Shown one piece after another: positions 16,231 to 23,149 of a stretch of 56,249 nucleotides of DNA. The stretch is from Deltaproteobacteria bacterium (GTDB lineage: Bacteria > Desulfobacterota > Syntrophia > Syntrophales > UBA2210): NCBI GenBank assembly GCA_019314085.1, contig JAFCZZ010000007.1, forward strand, positions 1 to 56,249, given 5' to 3'. The position numbers and the translations under genes are program-made. Within the stretch, counting starts at the first letter, position 1, and every line of letters starts with the position of its first letter. The notes beneath the pieces were generated by a model, which saw only the letters and a program-made list of their open reading frames with translations, had not been told where the DNA came from and did not search any database.

Positions 16231-16866
16231 TCAATACCGGGCCGCCGGAAGACGCGTCCGCTTCTTGTCCTTGAAGATCACGTACAGCAGCCCGCCGACG
16301 CCGAGTGCGGCCACGGCCATGCCCACCGGCGTCCCGAACTTGGCCAGCAGGCTGGGCTCAGCCAGCAGCGGGGCAATGTGACTTGTCATCACCACCGTCT
16401 CGATCTCGTCCTTGGGGACAGCGGCAAGCTGGCGATCACCAGCTCCCGGGGTCACCAGCGACAGCGTGGCAAACACGATGTTGCCCTCGCCAAGCTTGCG
16501 CTCGACCCAGGCCGAGCCACTCTGCGCAGCGAGCTGCTTAGCGGCTGCAGGGCTAGAGGCTGCGGCGGCAATCTCCTCGGGGCTGAAGGACTGCACCGCC
16601 ACAGCGCGATCGGACAGGAACACCGCCCGGGCCTGCTCGAGGTTTTGCAGCAGCACCTCGGCCACCTCGGATTTGTAGCGCATGCGACCTTTGTCGTCCT
16701 GCTCCACAAACTGAGCCAATGCCTCAGGGGTGCCGGGTTGAATCGTCGGGCCGCCGCCAGGGGGACCGACAGGGACCTCGGCGCCGAGCCCGTTGATACC
16801 AGTGTAGGGCCACGAGTTTTTGTACGGGGCGCGGAAGTGAGAAACGTCGGTGTAGCTGGGGACCAT
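16231..16866 (-). CDS. Membrane-anchored virion-type protein, 211 aa
   Basis: 211 residues. Gly/Pro-rich N-terminus, an alpha-helical middle with several Gln/Glu/Ala heptads (about 55-120), and a C-terminal helix (VGMAVAALGVGGLLYVIF) followed by KDKKRTRLPAARY. No recognised domain. Context suggests a structural role. Confidence 0.65.
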   Translation of the reverse strand: MVPSYTDVSHFRAPYKNSWPYTGINGLGAEVPVGPPGGGPTIQPGTPEALAQFVEQDDKGRMRYKSEVAEVLLQNLEQARAVFLSDRAVAVQSFSPEEIAAAASSPAAAKQLAAQSGSAWVERKLGEGNIVFATLSLVTPGAGDRQLAAVPKDEIETVVMTSHIAPLLAEPSLLAKFGTPVGMAVAALGVGGLLYVIFKDKKRTRLPAARY

Positions 16867-16910
16867 GGCATTCTCCTACGATCTTGGCAATTGAGTCTGT
16901 GTGGCAGGGC

Positions 16911-17714
16911 TCAGCGACGTCGGTTGGGGCGGGCTGGGGAGGACTTGCGCTTGGAGGAGCCCAGTAGCACCGCTCCACCCACGAGCAGCGCCGCTGCGCC
17001 AACCCCAAGCGCAATGCGCTCGCCGTAGTTGCGGCGGGCCCAGAAGGCTCCTGGGCCGTAGTCGGGGGGATCGATGACGGGCTTGTCCGTCTGGGGGGGC
17101 GCCACCACCGGGGGCGTGGTGACAGGGGGGATCGTGGTTGGCGGCACCACGGGCACGCCGCCGGGCAGGCCGTAGCAGTTCGGCGGCACGCCAATGGTCC
17201 CCGAAGGGCATTGGGCGGCGCCAGTAGGGGGCACGGCAGGGGTCGAGCCCGGCACCGAGACGCAGTAGGGAGGCTGGCCGTAGCTCCCCTCGGGGCAGAG
17301 ATTGGTAGCCGGCTGATCGACGATCTTCTCCCCAAAGCACACTGGAGGGATGCCCCATTGACCGGGAGGACACTGCTCGCTGCCGGGGGAGCTGCCCTGC
17401 TCATATTTCGCCGCGTAGTCCGCGATGAGGGCGGCACAGATCGGACCCTGCGGGACCACCTGGGGATTGTAGGGAACGCCGCGACTCAGTCCGTAGCTCA
17501 CTAGCGCAGCGCGAGTGTTGGGACCAGCCTTGCAGTCGATGGGGCCAGGGGACTGGTCCATCAGCAGCAACATCGTCTGCAGGCCGCAAGCATCATCGCA
17601 GTTGGGACCGATGCCAACCTGGGCCGTCCCGTCTTGACCGGTAGAGTCGTTGTGATAGGCGACATCCAGTCCGAGGCCCGCTTGGCGTGGCGGGGATACC
17701 GGTGAGTAGGTCAT
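16911..17714 (-). CDS. Membrane-anchored peptidoglycan-binding-like protein with Cys-Pro repeats
   Basis: 267 residues. Residues about 35-100 resemble a PG_binding_1 domain: a helix CGLQTMLLLM, a GPIDCKAGPNTRAAL segment and a second helix. Three units of the form CPxGxxGxPPxC follow (about 118-190), then a Pro/Thr/Val-rich stalk. The C-terminal helix (ALGVGAAALLVGGAVLL) ends in a strongly basic tail. The start overlaps the upstream stop (ATGA). A cell-wall-binding spike or penetration protein is a reasonable inference. Confidence 0.65.
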   Translation of the reverse strand: MTYSPVSPPRQAGLGLDVAYHNDSTGQDGTAQVGIGPNCDDACGLQTMLLLMDQSPGPIDCKAGPNTRAALVSYGLSRGVPYNPQVVPQGPICAALIADYAAKYEQGSSPGSEQCPPGQWGIPPVCFGEKIVDQPATNLCPEGSYGQPPYCVSVPGSTPAVPPTGAAQCPSGTIGVPPNCYGLPGGVPVVPPTTIPPVTTPPVVAPPQTDKPVIDPPDYGPGAFWARRNYGERIALGVGAAALLVGGAVLLGSSKRKSSPARPNRRR

Positions 17715-18259
17715 CGCTTCTTCCTTTTTTTGCCCACCACGACCAGAACGACCAAACCCGCCGCGGCCAGGCCCAGCCCGCCCAAAATGGCGAGTTGGGT
17801 GGTCTGGTCAAGCCCCGCCCAGCCAGCCTTCGCAAGAGGAGCGGGGGGCTGATACTCCGGCGGAGAGTCGAGCAAGGGCGCGGCGGAGGAGGCAGGGTAC
17901 CGCAGACGGGATGTCGGAGGCGCCGAGGACACTATCGTCGGCGCGCGAGCGGCTACCGAGTTTGACGAGACCGCGCCCGATTGCAGTCTCTCCCATTCGC
18001 TGGTGAGCATGCGGCAGAATTCCGCCGTGACGTGGCTCAGGTTGGTGACCCCGCGGCTGCGACCGAAATCGGCCGCGGCTTTGAGCGTGGGGCCATCAAC
18101 GTTGCCCGAGATCGGACCGGCATAGAAGCCCAGATCGGCCAGCATCTGCTGCATTGCAAAGGGGCTGCCGCAATACGGCGGGCTCGAGGTGGCCGTGAAG
18201 CTCCCGTGGGCCGTAGGCACCTCGGCGCCCAGGGCGAATGAACGGTTGGCAGAGTACAT
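17711..18259 (-). CDS. Membrane-anchored peptidoglycan-binding-like protein
   Basis: 182 residues from ATG 18259 (GGAGG ten bases upstream). The segment AMQQMLADLGFYAGPISGN then DGPTLKAAADFGRSRGV has the helix-LGFY-G-x-I-x-G-x-x-G-x-x-T-x-x-A signature of PG_binding_1 domains, which bind peptidoglycan stems. A Ser/Pro stalk leads to a helix (LAILGGLGLAAAGLVVLVVV) and the tail GKKRKKR. Second of three adjacent proteins with this plan. Confidence 0.7.
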   Translation of the reverse strand: MYSANRSFALGAEVPTAHGSFTATSSPPYCGSPFAMQQMLADLGFYAGPISGNVDGPTLKAAADFGRSRGVTNLSHVTAEFCRMLTSEWERLQSGAVSSNSVAARAPTIVSSAPPTSRLRYPASSAAPLLDSPPEYQPPAPLAKAGWAGLDQTTQLAILGGLGLAAAGLVVLVVVGKKRKKR

Positions 18260-18266
18260 GAGCCGA

Positions 18267-18503
18267 CTAGCCTCCGATAACTTTGCCCACCTGCCGCGGC
18301 CAGCGACGGTGCGCGTAAACGCCCAAAAGTGCTCCACCCATCACGCCCAGGCCCAGGCAGGCCCAGCGAGGAATGCCGTCGCCGCCAAACAGCGCTGAGC
18401 GCTCGGCAACTCCGAGCCCAAAGAAGCGCCCAAAGGCGTGCAGCGCAACAGGGCTGCCCCCTTGGCTGACTTCGAGCACGGACTGGAGGGTGGAAACGTT
18501 CAT
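18267..18503 (-). CDS. Small membrane protein, 78 aa
   Basis: 78 residues with one hydrophobic segment (ACLGLGVMGGALLGVYA, about 48-64) followed by HRRWPRQVGK. The N-terminal half is amphipathic. It lies between two peptidoglycan-binding-like genes. Probably another particle membrane protein. Confidence 0.6.
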   Translation of the reverse strand: MNVSTLQSVLEVSQGGSPVALHAFGRFFGLGVAERSALFGGDGIPRWACLGLGVMGGALLGVYAHRRWPRQVGKVIGG

Positions 18504-18521
18504 GTCGGTGCTACCGAGCGA

Positions 18522-19091
18522 TCACGACCGAGCAATCACGACCGAGCGGCCGCGGCGCTTCTTCAAAATGGCCGCGCCGCCCACCACGGCCAGTCCGATG
18601 CCCCCCAAAATGGCCAGGCCCTTCAGACCGATGCCCGCGGCGGCCATCTTCGTGGGCACGTACTCGCCGCCAACCTTGTCGTAGCCGATGACGGGCTTGG
18701 GACCCGGGGTGGCGTTACGGTTGAGCAGCTCCTCCATGACCGACAGATGCGCTTTGGTCGGCATGCCCGAGGAGGGCTGCAAACTGTGATCGCTCACGAA
18801 CGCGCTGTAGGCCGACCTGTCGCCCGAGCCCCACGGCGTGCCCAGCTGGAGCGCTCCGTAGCCCAGCTCGCCCAGAGCGGCCCGGATAGCGTCGACAGCT
18901 CGCTTGGCCGCCGCGCAAGTGGCTCCCTGGGGCAAGCCGGCCTTTCCGCACCCCTGACCCGTCAGCCAGTCGCTCCATACCGTGGCGCCCGAAAAGTCGA
19001 AACCGCCCAGGCCAGAACAGCCACAACCCATGCCGCTCATCATCTCGCGGGGCTGAAAGGAGTAATACGAACCCGTTGCTTTGTAGGTCAT
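18522..19091 (-). CDS. Membrane-anchored peptidoglycan-binding-like protein
   Basis: 189 residues; ATG overlaps the upstream TGA. An N-terminal Gly/Cys-rich patch (GMGCGCSGLGG) precedes a helical region with AIRAALGELGYGALQLG and DRSAYSAFVSDHSL, a degenerate PG_binding_1-like pattern. The C-terminal helix (GLKGLAILGGIGLAVVGGAA) is followed by ILKKRRGRS. Third member of the tandem peptidoglycan-binding set and the most divergent. Confidence 0.62.
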   Translation of the reverse strand: MTYKATGSYYSFQPREMMSGMGCGCSGLGGFDFSGATVWSDWLTGQGCGKAGLPQGATCAAAKRAVDAIRAALGELGYGALQLGTPWGSGDRSAYSAFVSDHSLQPSSGMPTKAHLSVMEELLNRNATPGPKPVIGYDKVGGEYVPTKMAAAGIGLKGLAILGGIGLAVVGGAAILKKRRGRSVVIARS

Positions 19092-19792
19092 GCTGTTACC
19101 TTTCCAGTGCTGGTTCCAAAGGCCAGCCAGAGGACTACGGCTGCGGCGGCTGCGGCAGCGAAAGTGGCAAGCGAGGGTAACGGCGCGCCGCCACCGTTGT
19201 TCTTGCCCACGGGAAGGAGTGGTTGCGGCTGCAGCTGCACTTGGCGGCTCGCAGCTGTCCCTTTCCAGGCGCCCTCACCCCGGCCATAGGCCAGCGACGG
19301 GCCCCCGTAGCCGGCCGGGCTTGACAGATAGTGCGCCCAGAGCACGGGAGCTGCCCGCCAGTAGGATAGATCTGAGCCGGGGCCATCTAGCTCCAACCAC
19401 TGCGCTGGGGCCACTTTGACGTTTGGCCACTCAGCGGTGATGTCGGGGTGGTCAGCAACGCGCTGGCCCAGAGTGTCGTCGTTGTACTTCCACCCCAAGT
19501 GGTAGCTGACTGTGCCACTGGTGGCGCTGGTGAGCACTACCTCAACAATCCAGTTGCCGCCGCCAAGACTCTCGATGCACACGCCACTGACGTTGAGATC
19601 TTCCTGGCGCTGCAGCTGTCCAGCCGCTTTGGCCCAGAGCAGTGCCGCGGACGAGGACGGAATGGACGGCACCCCTGATGCTCGCAGGCGCAACACGTAC
19701 ACGTCGTCATGGGACTGCCACAGCCGCCAGTAGGGGCTATAGCAGTCCGGCGGGCAGTCGCCCGACAACGCTGATGTCGGCGCGTAGGTCAC
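19088..19792 (-). CDS. Membrane-anchored virion-type protein, 234 aa
   Basis: 234 residues from GTG 19792, chosen because GGAGAGG lies at ideal distance and it gives the MTYxP start shared with neighbours. The body is beta-rich with many Trp, Ser and Tyr residues and two Cys (CPPDC). The C-terminus is an Ala-rich helix (TFAAAAAAAVVLWLAFG) with a short tail. Function inferred from context. Confidence 0.6.
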   Translation of the reverse strand: MTYAPTSALSGDCPPDCYSPYWRLWQSHDDVYVLRLRASGVPSIPSSSAALLWAKAAGQLQRQEDLNVSGVCIESLGGGNWIVEVVLTSATSGTVSYHLGWKYNDDTLGQRVADHPDITAEWPNVKVAPAQWLELDGPGSDLSYWRAAPVLWAHYLSSPAGYGGPSLAYGRGEGAWKGTAASRQVQLQPQPLLPVGKNNGGGAPLPSLATFAAAAAAAVVLWLAFGTSTGKVTA

Positions 19793-19808
19793 AGGGTCCT
19801 CTCCGCTA

Positions 19809-19913
19809 GCGCCCACCAAAAACGACCCCTCGGCTGGAGCGGCTGAGGAAGGTCATCACATTCACGGATGACCCCCGGTAACACCAGGCCGAGGAGGCGT
19901 TTTTGGTGAGCGC
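19809..19913. repeat. Long imperfect inverted repeat with nested hairpin
   Basis: Arms at 19809-19837 and 19884-19913 are near-complementary (29-30 nt, about four mismatches or gaps; shared core CACCAAAAACG). The 46-nt loop itself contains GGTCATC (19851-19857) and GATGACC (19867-19873), a 7-bp inner stem. It occupies most of a 133-nt intergenic gap in the virion block. As RNA it would fold strongly on either strand. It could be a processing, attenuation or transcript-stability element. Confidence 0.85.
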
Positions 19914-19925
19914 AGCGTGCCACGT

Positions 19926-20144
19926 TTACTTGCCTCCGAGCAAGTTTTTGAGAAGCTTCAGCCCGAGCATCAACCCGATACCCGCACCGAAGCCGTAGAC
20001 GTAACCGATGCGCTTGCCCGCGAGTTCATGCTCCACGTTCATGCCCTCGCAGATCCCCTCGTTGACGTAGCCAGGGATGATGGGCTGGGGCATGGCCGGC
20101 AGCGCTCCGCAGCCCGCAGCAGCACTGTACATTCGGTTGTTCAT
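19926..20144 (-). CDS. Small membrane protein, 72 aa
   Basis: 72 residues. Polar N-terminal half with two Cys, then a Gly-rich hydrophobic helix (YGFGAGIGLMLGLKLL, about 50-66) and NLLGGK. It lies 12 nt from the first capsid candidate and just before the inverted-repeat element. Likely a minor particle membrane protein. Confidence 0.6.
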   Translation of the reverse strand: MNNRMYSAAAGCGALPAMPQPIIPGYVNEGICEGMNVEHELAGKRIGYVYGFGAGIGLMLGLKLLKNLLGGK

Positions 20145-20156
20145 CTCATCATCTCC

Positions 20157-20978
20157 TCAGCGGGGGCGCACCCGGTTGAATAGAGAGCTCATGACCGTGC
20201 TGGGCACGGTGTAGCCAGAGACCGAACCCTGGATGCCTGCCAGCGGCGTCATAATGCGTCGGAAAATGACACAGGTCAGCGACACACTACTGCCCGGGCC
20301 GGCCACCATCGTGAACGGCATGTTGCGCGGTCCCTGGACGTTGGGCCGCGGCGGCAGCAGAGCCGTGCCCTCACCCGAGGTTGATCCGAACCGGTTGGCC
20401 CGGGAGCTGTTGAACTGAGCCTGGGTGACTCTCGAGCCCGCGGGCACGAACGACTGCCGGAACAGCTGTGCTGGGGCCGGATCGAGCTGGTAAAACAGCG
20501 TGCTCAGTCGCGTTCGGTTGACCGTGATGTCGAAACCCAAGTAACCGCTGTACCGATAGGGAGCGGCCACGACGAAATCGAACGGATCCGCACCGCTCTG
20601 GCGCAGCGCGGAAAAGACGTAGTCCGTCACCAAAAAGGTAATGCCGTCGGGCACCGTGAACGAGCCAAGCTCGAATTTCACGGGCTTGTCCGGGCGCACG
20701 TTTTGGGCAAACCAGGAGTCCTCTGGCCCCACGCGGAACAACTGTTCGACCGTGGTGAACGAGGGGTGCTGCAGACCGGCGAGCAGAGCGCCGCCAGGGG
20801 CGTGCTGCAACATGGGAGCGGGACCCATGCCGTGGGGGCCCGCGTCCTGGCCCGCCGCGCCCTCAACCTCGAGCCTTTCCAGCTGCAGCTCTTCAGCAAG
20901 GAACCGGCTTGGAGCTCTTCGATCGACGTGCGTCACCGGCCGTGGAAAGGCCGCGCTATTTTGGGAGCCTCGGCCCAT
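20157..20978 (-). CDS. Beta-rich capsid or vertex candidate, 273 aa
   Basis: 273 residues from ATG 20978, which overlaps the TGA of the next upstream gene (ATGA). Residues about 90-260 are a succession of predicted strands (FELGSFTVPDGITFLVTDYV, FDFVVAAPYRYSGYLGFDI, VSLTCVIFRRI). No membrane helix and no enzyme motif. It is next to two other beta-rich proteins in what looks like the most abundant-product position. It may be a minor capsid, penton or spike-base protein. Jelly-roll fold is my inference. Confidence 0.5.
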   Translation of the reverse strand: MGRGSQNSAAFPRPVTHVDRRAPSRFLAEELQLERLEVEGAAGQDAGPHGMGPAPMLQHAPGGALLAGLQHPSFTTVEQLFRVGPEDSWFAQNVRPDKPVKFELGSFTVPDGITFLVTDYVFSALRQSGADPFDFVVAAPYRYSGYLGFDITVNRTRLSTLFYQLDPAPAQLFRQSFVPAGSRVTQAQFNSSRANRFGSTSGEGTALLPPRPNVQGPRNMPFTMVAGPGSSVSLTCVIFRRIMTPLAGIQGSVSGYTVPSTVMSSLFNRVRPR

Positions 20979-22087
20979 CAGCCCGGCACCCCCGGCGGCT
21001 GCATGATGCGGTAGCCTTCCCAGGCCACTGTCAAGATCCCGTTCTCGACCCGCTCGACCGAGTCGGTCGCCAAAAGGGCCGCGCGAAGCGGCGGAACGAC
21101 AGCTCCAATGGTGGACGATGCCACCGTGCCAATGCCCTCGTGGGCGTCGTATTGGCCGTCGAGGAACGGGAAACCTCCCGCGCCAGCCGCCGGAGCCGTG
21201 CGCAAAGGAAAGACCCGGTCGCCGTCGATGTTGCCCGCCGGAGGGTTGTTGACGTGGTTGGGGGTGACCTTGACCTTCAGCACCTCTGATCGCTCGAAAA
21301 AGTCCAGCGCCCCCAGCGTCATGGGGCCGTTGTTGTCGCTGGACCAAAACGCGCTGGGCACGCTGCGATTCTGGCGGGGATAGTTCGAGCCGGCCGCCTC
21401 GACCTCGATTCGGCCATCAAACTCCATGCTGCGGAAGCTCGACATCGAGCTTGGCAGGCCCAGTACGCCCGATGGCAGGGCTGCTCCGACAACCTCACCA
21501 GGATTGGTGAAGGCGTTGAGATACCACGTGGCCGCGTCGCTCAACGAGTTGTGCTGACCGTCCATGACGTCGCACGCCGAGTGGACCGGACGGTACCGGC
21601 CATAGGACCGGCCCGAGAACGACACCGTTGCGTTGGTCTCCGGATCGGTGGTCTGTGCTTCCAGGCTCGATTGGAACGTCGCCATGCGCCGGACCGCCAC
21701 AAACGGACCGTCTTGGCTGATCGGAAAGCTCTGCTCGGTGGCGGTCATCAGATCGGCAGCAATGGGGATGTCGATGACGATGATGAACGGCACCCTCCGG
21801 CCGGGAATGTCCTCGATGTAGCGCATGTTGCCGCGGACGTTGCCCACGTAGCTCGACTGCGGGCCGCCGCCGCCCGAGCGGCTCATGCTTGTGCTCGACA
21901 GAGCGCGGTGCAGCTGGTCAACCCGGTCGTTCAGCTGCTGGAGCTGCGCGTCGGAATGCTTGCGCAGTCCGCCGGCGACACGGTTGAGGCCTTGGGAGAA
22001 TTCCTGACGAAGACGGGCCACCGCTTGGGTGAGACCGGGGTCGTATCCTTGGGGAGGCTGATTCATGCTGACGCTCCTTTCAACCAC
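20978..22087 (-). CDS. Major capsid candidate A, 369 aa
   Basis: 369 residues. A helical N-terminal arm (about 12-62, heptad-like LRQEFSQGLNRVAGGLRKH) is followed by about 270 residues of strand-rich sequence with VPFIIVIDIPIAADL, GPFVAVRRMATFQS, FRSMEFDGRIEVEAAG and LDFFERSEVLKVKVTP. The absence of Cys, membrane helix or catalytic motif, and the position next to candidate B, fit a shell protein. Proteins of this style occur in pairs in viruses with two single-jelly-roll capsid proteins, but I cannot place it in a named family. Confidence 0.5.
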   Translation of the reverse strand: MVERSVSMNQPPQGYDPGLTQAVARLRQEFSQGLNRVAGGLRKHSDAQLQQLNDRVDQLHRALSSTSMSRSGGGGPQSSYVGNVRGNMRYIEDIPGRRVPFIIVIDIPIAADLMTATEQSFPISQDGPFVAVRRMATFQSSLEAQTTDPETNATVSFSGRSYGRYRPVHSACDVMDGQHNSLSDAATWYLNAFTNPGEVVGAALPSGVLGLPSSMSSFRSMEFDGRIEVEAAGSNYPRQNRSVPSAFWSSDNNGPMTLGALDFFERSEVLKVKVTPNHVNNPPAGNIDGDRVFPLRTAPAAGAGGFPFLDGQYDAHEGIGTVASSTIGAVVPPLRAALLATDSVERVENGILTVAWEGYRIMQPPGVPG

Positions 22088-22220
22088 CCGAACACGCGTC
22101 AGAGCCCGGGGGCGACACCGCAGAAGCGGAGAGAAAAACGAACACGACGCCCGGTCCGGCCTGTTTTGGCCAGGCCGAGCGCCCTTGGTTGGGCAGGCCG
22201 CTGAAGGGCCCGCCGACAGA
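22088..22220. other. Intergenic gap between capsid candidates with a 7-bp hairpin
   Basis: 133 nt without a gene. CGGCCTG (22157-22163) and CAGGCCG (22171-22177) form a 7-bp stem with a 7-nt loop and no T-run. It may tune relative output of the two capsid candidates. Nothing else is seen. Confidence 0.5.
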
Positions 22221-22994
22221 TCACTGAACGTCGCGCGAGAACAAGCCGTCCATCGTCAGGCTGATGACCTTGTTGATGAGGTCCACGGCGTTGAGGTTGT
22301 CGCGCAGCGACAGCATGTCGCGCGTGCCTTGCGTGGTCACGAAGGTGGCCGCGTTGGCACCGGCATCGAGCGCAGCGACGTCCGCTTCGCACTTGATGTT
22401 CTGGCGCGGGGGAATGAGGATGGCTCGGGCCAGCCGCAAGATCCCCTCGTGCGAGGGCATGCCGTTGTTCCAGTGGATGAGATCGGTGGCTCCACCGATG
22501 TCACCGTGCAAGCCGCCGCCGTACGGGAAGTAGGCGGTGGGCATCGAAGTGATGGAGAACTTGTCGCCAGCACCGTAGCTCCAGAGCAGTTGCTCCTCGG
22601 CCTGCCAGTGCAGACGATACACGTCCGCCACGTTGCCGATGGCGCTGCCGTTCAGCGCTTGCTGGAACGCGGGCGAGAGCGCGGCAGTCGGGAACTGCCA
22701 GTCGCCGTTGTCCGTGATCATGGATGAGGTGCCATCGGGGAAGGCGATGGCCGCGTTGTTCCGCTGTTGGGAGTTGCGGAACCAGGTGAACACCCGGATC
22801 GCCAGCACGACCATCGACTGGTCGGAGGGCAAGGTGGACCCGTTCGGGAGGTTGGTTTGCCCCTGGGGCTTGCCAGCTACCGTGAACAGGCGCGTGTTGT
22901 CGGTCACGCCGCCGGCGACCATGCCGGATAGACGACAGAGCGTATCTCGGAATGGCTGGTGGACGCGCTCTCTGACATTCGTGAGCTTCGGCAT
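22221..22994 (-). CDS. Major capsid candidate B, 257 aa
   Basis: 257 residues. Basic N-terminus (MPKLTNVRERVHQPFRD) followed by alternating strands: MVVLAIRVFTWFRN, a Trp/Tyr-rich middle (VYRLHWQAEEQLLWSYGAGD), TAYFPYGGGLHGDIGG and LRLARAILIPPRQNIKCEAD. This looks like a compact single-jelly-roll shell protein. It is soluble with one late Cys and has its own long leader with a hairpin. Paired with candidate A it could form a two-protein capsid lattice. Structure prediction is needed for confirmation; confidence reflects that. Confidence 0.5.
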   Translation of the reverse strand: MPKLTNVRERVHQPFRDTLCRLSGMVAGGVTDNTRLFTVAGKPQGQTNLPNGSTLPSDQSMVVLAIRVFTWFRNSQQRNNAAIAFPDGTSSMITDNGDWQFPTAALSPAFQQALNGSAIGNVADVYRLHWQAEEQLLWSYGAGDKFSITSMPTAYFPYGGGLHGDIGGATDLIHWNNGMPSHEGILRLARAILIPPRQNIKCEADVAALDAGANAATFVTTQGTRDMLSLRDNLNAVDLINKVISLTMDGLFSRDVQ

Positions 22995-23097
22995 GATTCT
23001 TGCTTTCCTAGAGTTCCGTTTTGTTTGGAGCTGCCCGGTGGCGGCCCCGTGGGGGTGTCGTGCTCCCCACTACTCTTGTGGATGGTCCCGTATTTGA

Positions 23098-23134
23098 GCC
23101 GCCCCCAGCCCAGGACCGAAAAACCGGGGGCGGC
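23098..23134. other. Strong GC hairpin upstream of capsid candidate B
   Basis: GCCGCCCCC (23098-23106) pairs perfectly with GGGGGCGGC (23126-23134), a 9-bp stem with a 19-nt loop. It lies in the 155-nt gap after the 605-residue gene. There is no T-run on either strand, so it is more likely a processing or attenuation hairpin than a simple intrinsic terminator. Confidence 0.6.
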
Positions 23135-23149
23135 GTAGTTGTTGGTTGG

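Noticed and set aside
20979..21347. N-terminal extension of the 273-aa capsid candidate
   Set aside because: The longer frame overlaps the upstream capsid gene by about 370 nt. The ATGA overlap at 20978 gives the natural start.
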